This document shows, piece by piece, positions 6,574 through 11,847 of a stretch of DNA of 11,847 bases (position 1 is its first letter; each line of letters starts with the position of its first letter). Source of the DNA: Nitrospiraceae bacterium (GTDB taxonomy: Bacteria > Nitrospirota > Thermodesulfovibrionia > Thermodesulfovibrionales > Dissulfurispiraceae); the NCBI GenBank assembly GCA_003170655.1, contig PMYY01000171.1, forward strand, positions 1-11,847, given 5' to 3'. Below the pieces are notes generated by a model. It had not been told where the DNA came from and ran no database searches. It saw only the letters and a list, made by a program, of their open reading frames with translations. The position numbers and the translations under genes were made by a program.

Positions 6574-7506
6574 GTGAGAATTTTTCGGGACATAACTGAG
6601 ACTATCGGCAATACTCCGCTGGTAAAGATAAACCGGCTAGTTGTGGGATTGCCCGTGACCGTTGTTGCAAAGCTTGAGTCCTTCAATCCGCTCTCGAGCG
6701 TGAAAGACCGCATCGGTGTTTCTATGATCGAGACCGCCGAGAAAGAGGACCTTGTCGATAAAGACACGGTCATAATAGAGCCTACGAGCGGTAATACCGG
6801 CATCGCGCTCGCGTTTGTATGCGCGGCGAAAGGATACAAGCTTGTCCTTACAATGCCGGAAACGATGAGCCTCGAAAGACGCCAGCTGCTGAAAATCCTA
6901 GGGGCCGAGGTAGTCCTGACGCCAGGACCGAAGGGGATGCGCGGGGCTATAGACAAAGCTGAGGAACTACTGAAGGAGTACCCGAAGAGTTACATGCCCC
7001 AGCAGTTCAAGAATCCCGCCAATCCGGCGATTCACCGCAGGACCACCGCGGAAGAAATATGGACCGACAGCGAGGGTGCCGTGGATTTCTTTGTTGCAGG
7101 CATCGGCACTGGAGGGACGATCACCGGCGTCGGCGAAGTTTTGAAAAAAAGAAAACCGTCCGTAAAAATAGTCGCCGTCGAGCCGGCTGATTCTCCGGTG
7201 CTTTCTGGCGGAAAGCCCGGCCCACACAAGATTCAGGGCATCGGGGCTGGCTTTGTTCCTGAGGTCCTCAATACGACGATTTATGATGAAGTAATAAAGG
7301 TTGCCAATGACGATGCCGGTGATATGGCACGAAAACTGGCACGCATGGAGGGCATCTTTGCCGGCATTTCCAGCGGCGCCGCCATGTGGGCGGCACTTGA
7401 AATAGCGAAGCGAGCGGAATCGAAAGATAAGACCATAGTTGTACTGCTCCCCGACACAGGCGAACGTTATCTGTCCACATGGCTTTTTCAGGAGTTCCTG
7501 GGTTGA
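6574..7506 (+). CDS. cysK: Cysteine synthase (O-acetylserine sulfhydrylase)
   Basis: This 310-residue PLP enzyme makes L-cysteine from O-acetyl-L-serine and sulfide. Seen: ITETIGNTPLVKINRL at the start, PLP lysine Lys44 in PLSSVKDRIG, the substrate loop TSGNT (71-75), the PLP phosphate loop GTGGT (178-182), QGIGAGF (221-227), GISSGAA (264-270) and PDTGERYLST (293-302). The length is normal for CysK/CysM. The start is GTG with GAGGAG 5 nt upstream. The gene follows metY by 30 bp, and its TGA overlaps the metX start. No serine acetyltransferase (cysE) is present in the window. Phylogeny would be needed to separate CysK from CysM or from use of a different acetylated or phosphorylated serine; the motifs favour CysK. 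Confidence 0.93.
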   Translation: MRIFRDITETIGNTPLVKINRLVVGLPVTVVAKLESFNPLSSVKDRIGVSMIETAEKEDLVDKDTVIIEPTSGNTGIALAFVCAAKGYKLVLTMPETMSLERRQLLKILGAEVVLTPGPKGMRGAIDKAEELLKEYPKSYMPQQFKNPANPAIHRRTTAEEIWTDSEGAVDFFVAGIGTGGTITGVGEVLKKRKPSVKIVAVEPADSPVLSGGKPGPHKIQGIGAGFVPEVLNTTIYDEVIKVANDDAGDMARKLARMEGIFAGISSGAAMWAALEIAKRAESKDKTIVVLLPDTGERYLSTWLFQEFLG

Positions 7507-8651
7507 AGAAGCAGAGCATAGGAATTGTCGAGACCAAATATTTCACCTTTGCCGCCCCCCCTGACGAGATGGTGCTCGAGTCAGGACAGAAGCTTGGGCC
7601 AATTACTCTGGCGTACGAAACATATGGAGAGCTGGATCAAAACCGCGGCAATGCCGTTCTTGCGCTCCATGCCTTTTCCGGAGACGCCCACGTTGCGGGT
7701 TACCACAAGGGCGACGATAAACCGGGCTGGTGGGATGATATGATCGGTCCGGAAAAGGCCCTCGACACTAACAAATACTTTGTAATCTGCTCAAATGTCA
7801 TCGGTGGTTGCAAGGGAAGCACAGGTCCGTCCTCCATAAATCCCGAGACAGGCGAACCCTATGCCCTCGATTTTCCGGTCATTACCATTGCCGATATGGT
7901 CAATGCGCAGAGGCACCTCATAGACCATCTCGGTATCAATAAATTATTGTGCGTTATCGGCGGCTCCATGGGCGGAATGCAGGCCCTGCAATGGGTAGCA
8001 GCCCGTCCGAAAATGATACGTTCCGCCATCCCCATAGCAACTGCTCTGAAGCATTCGCCGCAGCAGATCGCATTTAACGAGGTGGGCCGCCAGGCTGTAA
8101 TGGCAGACCCCGCTTGGAACCACGGGCAATATTACGGCAAATCCCGGCCCGAGCGCGGGCTCGCCATCGCGCGCATGATAGGCCATATCACTTACATGAG
8201 CGACAAGTCGATGGAGACCAAGTTTTCGAGGAAACTGAAAGAAAAAGATTACAGCTACGGGTTTCAGACGGACTTCGAGGTCGAGGGATACCTTAGGTAC
8301 CAGGGTGACAGCTTCGTCAAACGCTTCGACGCAAACTCCTATCTATATATAACCAAAGCCATAGACTATTTCGACCTTTCGGGACAGAACCTCATCCCTG
8401 CGGGAACTAACATCGATGTCCACTTTCTCGTAATCGCCTTTCAGTCCGACTGGCTCTATCCGCCCTATCAGTCTCAGGAGATCGTACGCAAGCTCAAGAT
8501 GAGGCACATGGACGCCACGTACATCGAGATAAAATCCACTTACGGGCATGACGCCTTCCTGCTTGAAGTTGAGGAAGAAACGATGCTTATCCGCCACTTC
8601 CTGAACCGGCTATATTACGGAACCGGAGAACCCGATCTATATGAAATCTGA
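7503..8651 (+). CDS. metX: Homoserine O-acetyltransferase
   Basis: This 382-residue alpha/beta-hydrolase-fold enzyme transfers acetyl from acetyl-CoA to L-homoserine, supplying the substrate of MetY. Seen: KLGPITLAYETYGEL (30-44), GGCKGSTGPSSINPETG (101-117), the nucleophile Ser155 in GGSMGGMQ, and triad partners Asp316 (FQSDWLYP) and His349 (YGHDAFLLE). Start choice: a TTG at 7503 overlaps the cysK stop (TTGA) and has CAGGAG 8 nt upstream, giving MKKQSIGIVETKYF, the usual family N-terminus. An upstream in-frame ATG at 7479 inside cysK would add 8 residues but has no ribosome-binding site. The last 11 bp overlap metW. The gene is part of the metY-cysK-metX-metW operon. Acetyl rather than succinyl specificity is inferred from the metY neighbour and the CxGSTGPSS motif. 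Confidence 0.95.
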   Translation: MKKQSIGIVETKYFTFAAPPDEMVLESGQKLGPITLAYETYGELDQNRGNAVLALHAFSGDAHVAGYHKGDDKPGWWDDMIGPEKALDTNKYFVICSNVIGGCKGSTGPSSINPETGEPYALDFPVITIADMVNAQRHLIDHLGINKLLCVIGGSMGGMQALQWVAARPKMIRSAIPIATALKHSPQQIAFNEVGRQAVMADPAWNHGQYYGKSRPERGLAIARMIGHITYMSDKSMETKFSRKLKEKDYSYGFQTDFEVEGYLRYQGDSFVKRFDANSYLYITKAIDYFDLSGQNLIPAGTNIDVHFLVIAFQSDWLYPPYQSQEIVRKLKMRHMDATYIEIKSTYGHDAFLLEVEEETMLIRHFLNRLYYGTGEPDLYEI

Positions 8652-9234
8652 GAACGTCCAACTTGGTCACAATATCATTTACGACATCGTCGAGCCGGGT
8701 TCACGGGTCCTCGACCTGGGCTGCGGCGACGGCTCCCTGATGCAGCTACTTGCAACCGGCAAAAACGCGAGAGTCCAGGGAATAGAGGTTTCCGACGAGC
8801 AAATCTACAAATGCGTAGCACGGGGTGTAAGCGTTTTTCACGGTAACATAGACACGGGCCTGTCGGAATACCCCGATAAGTCATTCGATTATATTATACT
8901 TAACCAGAGCCTGCAGGAGGCTATTAAAGTAGAGTTCGTCCTGAATGAGGCGCTTCGCGTCGGACAAAATGTTATCGTTGGGTTTTCGAATTTCGCTTAC
9001 TACAAAGCACGCATCGACGTTTTTTTCCATGGCAGGGCGCCGGTAACTGAATCTTTGCCGAACCAGTGGTACTCTACTCCCAACCTGCACTTCCTGAGCA
9101 TCCACGACTTCGAGAATTACTGCGCCAACAAAAACTTAAGGATACTGGCGAGACACTATCTGGGAGAGCACCAGGAGATTAGCTTTATACCGAATCTCCT
9201 GGCACTTAACGCAATCTTCGTAATATCCAAATGA
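8641..9234 (+). CDS. metW: MetW, methionine biosynthesis protein (methyltransferase fold)
   Basis: This 197-residue protein has a class I SAM-methyltransferase fold and regularly accompanies MetX, apparently needed for or supporting homoserine acetylation. The glycine-rich motif I is VLDLGCGDGSL (23-33), followed by GIEVSDEQ (47-54), GNIDTGL (68-74), FDYIILNQSLQ (82-92), GFSNFAYYKAR (114-124) and WYSTPNLHFLSIHDFENYC (143-161), all characteristic of MetW. The ATG overlaps the metX end by 11 bp; GGAGA lies about 13 nt upstream, so translation is probably coupled. No methyl-acceptor is established for the family. It is the last gene of the operon and converges with the small zinc-finger gene. 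Confidence 0.92.
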   Translation: MKSENVQLGHNIIYDIVEPGSRVLDLGCGDGSLMQLLATGKNARVQGIEVSDEQIYKCVARGVSVFHGNIDTGLSEYPDKSFDYIILNQSLQEAIKVEFVLNEALRVGQNVIVGFSNFAYYKARIDVFFHGRAPVTESLPNQWYSTPNLHFLSIHDFENYCANKNLRILARHYLGEHQEISFIPNLLALNAIFVISK

Positions 9235-9277
9235 GTCCCCGCTGAGAATTGTTGAATCGTCGACGCCTTTCTTTGCA

Positions 9278-9475
9278 CTACCGGATAATACGTTGTTTAT
9301 CCGGTAACTCCCCTTTGGGATTACAGACAGGACAGGGTTTGCGCAGGACTATGTTGCCGCCTTTGCATTTCGTGCACGGTCGAACTCCTATAAATGACGT
9401 GCCGTCGCAATACTGGCAACTTTCCTTGCTGTCGTAATAATTGGTCCCCTTGCAAATCTGGCATTTCTCCGACAT
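9278..9475 (-). CDS. Small four-CxxC zinc-finger protein, DnaJ-central-domain-like
   Basis: This 65-residue protein contains four evenly spaced CxxC motifs: Cys5/8 (CQICKG), Cys20/23 (CQYCDG), Cys34/37 (CTKCKG) and Cys48/51 (CPVCNPKG). The order and CxxCxG form resemble the two-zinc central region of DnaJ, but there is no J domain or substrate-binding domain. AAGGAGAGA lies 5 nt before the ATG, and a promoter-like sequence lies 33 bp upstream, so it looks like a genuine stand-alone gene. Two structural zinc ions are expected. The function is unknown; a redox or chaperone-accessory role is only a guess. It is convergent with metW. Confidence 0.8.
   Translation of the reverse strand: MSEKCQICKGTNYYDSKESCQYCDGTSFIGVRPCTKCKGGNIVLRKPCPVCNPKGELPDKQRIIR
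9279..9306. terminator. 10-bp perfect hairpin at the metW / zinc-finger gene junction
   Basis: TACCGGATAA and TTATCCGGTA form a perfect 10-bp stem with an 8-nt loop. The stem overlaps the stop codon of the minus-strand zinc-finger gene and lies 45 bp past the metW stop. Symmetric placement between convergent genes suggests a bidirectional transcription end. Neither side has a clear U-tract (the plus side reads ACTCCCCTTT), so a fully intrinsic terminator is uncertain. Confidence 0.4.
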
Positions 9476-9507
9476 ATTCTCTCCTTCCGGGGTTGAGTCA
9501 TCTGTAA

Positions 9508-9536
9508 ATTATCTAAAGTATACTCCATACAGACAA
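9508..9536 (-). promoter_or_regulatory. Promoter candidate for the zinc-finger gene
   Basis: On the minus strand TTGTCT (9536-9531, 4 of 6 to the -35 consensus) and GATAAT (9513-9508, 5 of 6 to the -10) are separated by exactly 17 bp. They lie 33 bp before the ATG at 9475. Confidence 0.45.
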
Positions 9537-9564
9537 TTATTTCTGTAACAGGGTGTACTTCTTA

Positions 9565-9653
9565 AAATATTTATATAAAAAGCAGCCGCTTAGATCACAT
9601 TGAAGTCCTGCCTGAAAGGACTTGATATTCTCCATGCTCATCTATAAATATTT
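9565..9653. repeat. Inverted repeat enclosing an inner hairpin
   Basis: AAATATTTATA (9565-9575) and TATAAATATTT (9643-9653) are perfect 11-bp inverted arms, 67 bp apart. Inside them AAGTCCT (9603-9609) and AGGACTT (9617-9623) form a perfect 7-bp stem with a 7-nt loop. The nested arrangement could be a small structured RNA or a miniature element, but the outer arms are pure AT, so chance similarity is possible. Confidence 0.3.
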
Positions 9654-10034
9654 ACGCTAGCTTGTCAAATCATAAATCAAAAATACGGCCGAGTGGGCCG
9701 GAGAAATTCCACCTCCAGTCTCTTTCGCGGTCACGTTCTTGATCCACACCTGCCGCATCTAGTGCGACTTTTCCTCAACGCTCACCACCGGAGCTTTGAC
9801 CCAATCAGCTTGAGTTTGGTTTGAAGCCTCTCCCTATAGAGCGACTCCGGAGGACCTCCCTCCATCTCTTTTGCAACATCGTAGCGCAAGCTTACATACC
9901 CGACTGAAAGGCGAGGCTTTACGTCGTTTGTGTGTAAAAAAGATGCTGCCGAATTCTGGATCCAGACGAATGAAAGGTTTCTGCATATCCGCTATTTTGC
10001 GATAAGAGATTCGTCCCGTATTTATAAAGGAACA

Positions 10035-10066
10035 CTTGAAGTATCGCAGGATATTCCCGATACAAG
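10035..10066 (+). repeat. Bulged inverted repeat upstream of the dehydrogenase
   Basis: CTTG-AAG-TATCG on the left pairs with CGATACAAG on the right, giving nine base pairs with a 3-nt bulge and an 11-nt loop. No T-run follows. The role is unknown; it lies 36 bp before the large palindrome. Confidence 0.25.
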
Positions 10067-10102
10067 AAATCTCGAAGGACAAAAGAGACTGCTTGATTGG
10101 GA

Positions 10103-10128
10103 TATGGGCGGTTCGCGAACCGCCCATA
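10103..10128. repeat. 26-bp perfect GC-rich palindrome
   Basis: The half-site TATGGGCGGTTCG is followed immediately by its exact reverse complement, giving a 26-bp palindrome without mismatch. As RNA it would form a very stable hairpin with a GGGCGGTT stem. No U-tract follows on either strand, so it is not a standard terminator. GGGCGGTTCGCGAACCGCCC-type palindromes resemble REP-like intergenic elements scattered in many genomes (recollection, not searched). Its right end is 6 bp before a perfect TATAAT, so it also covers the -35 region of the likely dehydrogenase promoter. Confidence 0.7.
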
Positions 10129-10134
10129 CAGGAG

Positions 10135-10140
10135 TATAAT
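10135..10140 (+). promoter_or_regulatory. Perfect -10 element for the dehydrogenase operon
   Basis: TATAAT lies 30 bp before the dehydrogenase ATG. At the usual spacing the -35 position falls inside the GC-rich palindrome and reads TTCGCG or GTTCGC, a poor match, so an activator or another contact may be needed. Confidence 0.4.
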
Positions 10141-10170
10141 AATCTGATAATAGACGGAGGCAATATCGGA

Positions 10171-11199
10171 ATGAAGGCAATGATCTTGAAAAGAATGTGC
10201 GACCTCTCCAAGGAAACAGAACCGCTCGAGCTTGCCGAAATGCCGGTACCCGTTGCCGGTGATAAAGAAATCCTGGTTAGAGTATCCGCCTGCGGTGTCT
10301 GCCATACCGAACTCGACGAGATAGAGGGCAGGACACCTCCGCCGAAATTGCCTGTAATTTTGGGGCATCAGATCGTGGGCAAAGTCGAAGCATGGGGTTC
10401 TAGCGCGAACAAGTTTCGCATCGGTGACAGGATCGGCATAGCCTGGATACATTCGACGTGCGGCAAGTGCGGCTTCTGTCTGCAAGGCAGAGATAATCTT
10501 TGCGAGGACTTTTCTGCAACCGGCAGAGATACAAACGGAGGCTATGCCGAATACACGACAGTATCCGAAGATTTCGCATACGCAATCCCTGAAATATTCT
10601 CGGATGCAGAAGCGGCGCCGCTCCTGTGCGCGGGTGCAGTAGGTTACCGATCTCTGCGCCTGACTGGATTGAAGAACGGTCAAACCCTAGGACTCATCGG
10701 CTTCGGGGCCTCGGCCCACCTCGTTCTGGCAGTTGCACTGCATACCTACGCGGATTCTCGCCTATTCGTCTTTTCAAGGACTGAAGATGAGAGGAAATTC
10801 GCTCTTAAACTGGGCGCCTACTGGGCAGGCGATTTTGGAGACGCTCCGCCCGAAAAACTCCATTGCGCAATCGACACAACCCCCGCATGGAGGCCCGTTG
10901 TCGATACACTGCAACATCTTGAACGCGGCGGCAGGATGGTCATCAATGCCATCAGGAAAGAAGATGTCGACAAGGAATACTTGCTCAATCTTGATTATCC
11001 GAGAGACCTTTGGATGGAGAAGGAGATAAGGAGCGTGGCAAATGTTACCAGAAAGGACGTGGAGGAATTTCTCCGTATTGCAGAGGAAATCCCGATTCGG
11101 CCGGAAATCCAGGAATATGGGCTTCTCGATGCAAACAGGGCGCTTCTGGAGCTTAAACAGAGGAAGATACGTGGGGCGAAGGTCCTGAAGGTGGAGTGA
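10171..11199 (+). CDS. Zinc-dependent alcohol dehydrogenase family protein
   Basis: This 342-residue medium-chain dehydrogenase/reductase interconverts an alcohol and an aldehyde or ketone with NAD(P). Catalytic zinc ligands are Cys44 (ACGVCHTEL), His66 (LGHQIVG) and Cys153 (PLLCAGAVGYR); structural zinc ligands are Cys97, Cys100, Cys103 and Cys111 in CGKCGFCLQGRDNLC. The nucleotide-binding motif is LIGFGASAHLVLAVA (175-189), and the second strand ends FVFSRTEDERKFALKLGA (199-216). A basic residue where NAD enzymes usually carry Asp hints at NADP. The residue after His66 is Gln, where Glu is usual. Start: CGGAGG lies 10 nt before the ATG at 10171. The frame is open 45 codons further upstream, but that part runs through the palindrome and promoter and is not family-like. 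The DUF72 gene follows after 4 bp. The substrate is unknown. Confidence 0.9.
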   Translation: MKAMILKRMCDLSKETEPLELAEMPVPVAGDKEILVRVSACGVCHTELDEIEGRTPPPKLPVILGHQIVGKVEAWGSSANKFRIGDRIGIAWIHSTCGKCGFCLQGRDNLCEDFSATGRDTNGGYAEYTTVSEDFAYAIPEIFSDAEAAPLLCAGAVGYRSLRLTGLKNGQTLGLIGFGASAHLVLAVALHTYADSRLFVFSRTEDERKFALKLGAYWAGDFGDAPPEKLHCAIDTTPAWRPVVDTLQHLERGGRMVINAIRKEDVDKEYLLNLDYPRDLWMEKEIRSVANVTRKDVEEFLRIAEEIPIRPEIQEYGLLDANRALLELKQRKIRGAKVLKVE

Positions 11200-11203
11200 G
11201 CCG

Positions 11204-11847
11204 TTGAAAATCTACGTCGGCACGAGCGGCTACGGCTACGCGGAATGGAAAGGAATATTCTATCCTGATAAGATTTCGCCCAAGAAAATGCTTCGCTTCT
11301 ATTCGGACCGTCTCAGCACCGTAGAGATCAATAACACCTTTTATCACATGCCCAAAGAGAGTGTCCTAGCAGCTTGGGCAGAACAGGTCCCTGAAGATTT
11401 TGTTTTCGCGCTCAAGGCGCCTCAGATCATAACACATATGAAGCAGTTAAGAAACGCTGGCAATGAGACCGAATATCTCTTCAGCTCGCTGTCAGTCCTT
11501 GGTGCAAAACTGGGGCCGGTTCTTTTCCAGCTTCCCAGGAGTTTTCATGCAGACCGCACTGCTCTGGAAAGTTTTCTCGCTCTGATTCCGGGCAATATGT
11601 CCTGCGCATTCGAGTTCCGTAGCACATCGTGGCTGGCTGTTGAAATCTTGGACCTCCTTCGTGGAAGAAAATTCAGCCTGTGCATCTCGGATACGGATGA
11701 GAACCCGGCAGGTGATATCATCAGTACAGCGCCGTGGGGGTATCTGCGCCTGCGCCATACTGATTATACGGATGATGATCTGTCAAAATGGAAATCAAGA
11801 ATCCTTGCGCAAAAATGGGAGAGGGCTTTCGTTTTCTTTAAGCACGA
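11204..11847 (+). CDS. DUF72 (YecE-like) family protein, 3' end outside the window
   Basis: From a TTG start with GGTGGAG 7 nt upstream, 214 codons are open to the window edge. DUF72 signatures appear in order: YVGTSGYGYAEWKGIFYP (4-21), TVEINNTFYHMP (39-50), FVFALKAPQIITH (66-78), LGPVLFQLPRSF (103-114), AFEFRSTSWL (135-144) and YLRLRHTDYT (180-189), ending FVFFKH. The fold is expected to be a TIM-barrel-like structure; the biochemical role of the family is not established. About 25-30 C-terminal residues are probably missing beyond the edge. It sits 4 bp after the dehydrogenase stop, so the two are very probably co-translated and may act in one pathway or stress response. GTG/ATG alternatives near this N-terminus were not found. 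Confidence 0.85.
   Translation, partial: MKIYVGTSGYGYAEWKGIFYPDKISPKKMLRFYSDRLSTVEINNTFYHMPKESVLAAWAEQVPEDFVFALKAPQIITHMKQLRNAGNETEYLFSSLSVLGAKLGPVLFQLPRSFHADRTALESFLALIPGNMSCAFEFRSTSWLAVEILDLLRGRKFSLCISDTDENPAGDIISTAPWGYLRLRHTDYTDDDLSKWKSRILAQKWERAFVFFKH

Larger units (their letters stand above)
9537..10102. other. Long non-coding stretch, possible decayed coding DNA
   Basis: No complete gene with a start and ribosome-binding site was found here. The left part is AT-rich and holds an inverted repeat listed separately. On the minus strand two adjoining frames look protein-like without starts: one is open from about 9991 to a stop at 9782 and contains RLSVGYVSLRYDVAKEMEGG then PPESLYRERLQTKLKLIGSK; the next, 9758-9657, contains MRQVWIKNVTAKETGGGISP. 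They could be parts of a decayed gene, but no family was recognised. A 5-bp hairpin CGGCC-GAGTG-GGCCG lies at 9686-9700. Frames on the plus strand are short. Confidence 0.35.

Noticed and set aside
9680..9760. tRNA-like string GGCCGAGTGG
   Set aside because: It resembles a D-arm only; no acceptor stem, anticodon arm or T-arm could be assembled around it.
10036..10170. N-terminal extension of the dehydrogenase from a TTG at 10036
   Set aside because: The extra 45 codons run through the bulged repeat, the 26-bp palindrome and the TATAAT, and do not look like the family. A Shine-Dalgarno site precedes the ATG at 10171.

Overview
The window is bacterial chromosomal DNA with dense coding, moderate GC, good Shine-Dalgarno sites and several GTG/TTG starts. 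The gene mix suggests an uncultured anaerobe of the Desulfobacterota or Nitrospirota type: an NtrC-family two-component pair, PilZ proteins, a NifX-like plus DUF134 pair, and a metY-cysK-metX-metW cluster. This placement is inference from gene content, not a marker gene.

Layout. (1) 1-303, minus strand: the first 24 codons of an unidentified gene and a 60-residue conserved-looking small protein. (2) 602-3507, plus: a membrane histidine kinase and a sigma-54-type response regulator, 29 bp apart, preceded by two short palindromes. (3) 3713-4253: two small PilZ genes facing each other. The minus-strand one is broken by a single-base frameshift; once the frame is restored, their stop codons overlap by 4 bp. 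(4) 4412-5046, minus: a NifX-like gene cut by an in-frame TAG and running out of frame into a DUF134 helix-turn-helix gene. A good sigma-70-type promoter with a 14-bp perfect palindrome over the start site lies in front. (5) 5245-9234, plus: four tightly spaced genes for sulfur assimilation into homocysteine and cysteine. (6) 9278-9475, minus: a 65-residue four-CxxC zinc-finger protein, convergent with metW, with a 10-bp hairpin at the junction. (7) 9476-10170: about 700 bp without a convincing gene, holding several inverted repeats, possible decayed coding sequence and a 26-bp perfect palindrome. (8) 10171-11847, plus: a zinc-dependent alcohol dehydrogenase and a DUF72 gene running off the window.

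How the genes work together. MetX acetylates homoserine, MetY replaces the acetyl group with sulfide to give homocysteine, CysK makes cysteine from an acetylated serine and sulfide, and MetW is the usual partner of MetX. The start and stop codons of cysK/metX and metX/metW overlap, so this is very probably one operon. The kinase and regulator form a phosphorelay; its target promoters are not evident here. No mobile element, CRISPR array, tRNA or rRNA was seen. I do not see a clear new multi-gene system. The most unusual material is the pair of damaged regulatory loci between 3.7 and 5.0 kb and the repeat-rich gap before the dehydrogenase.
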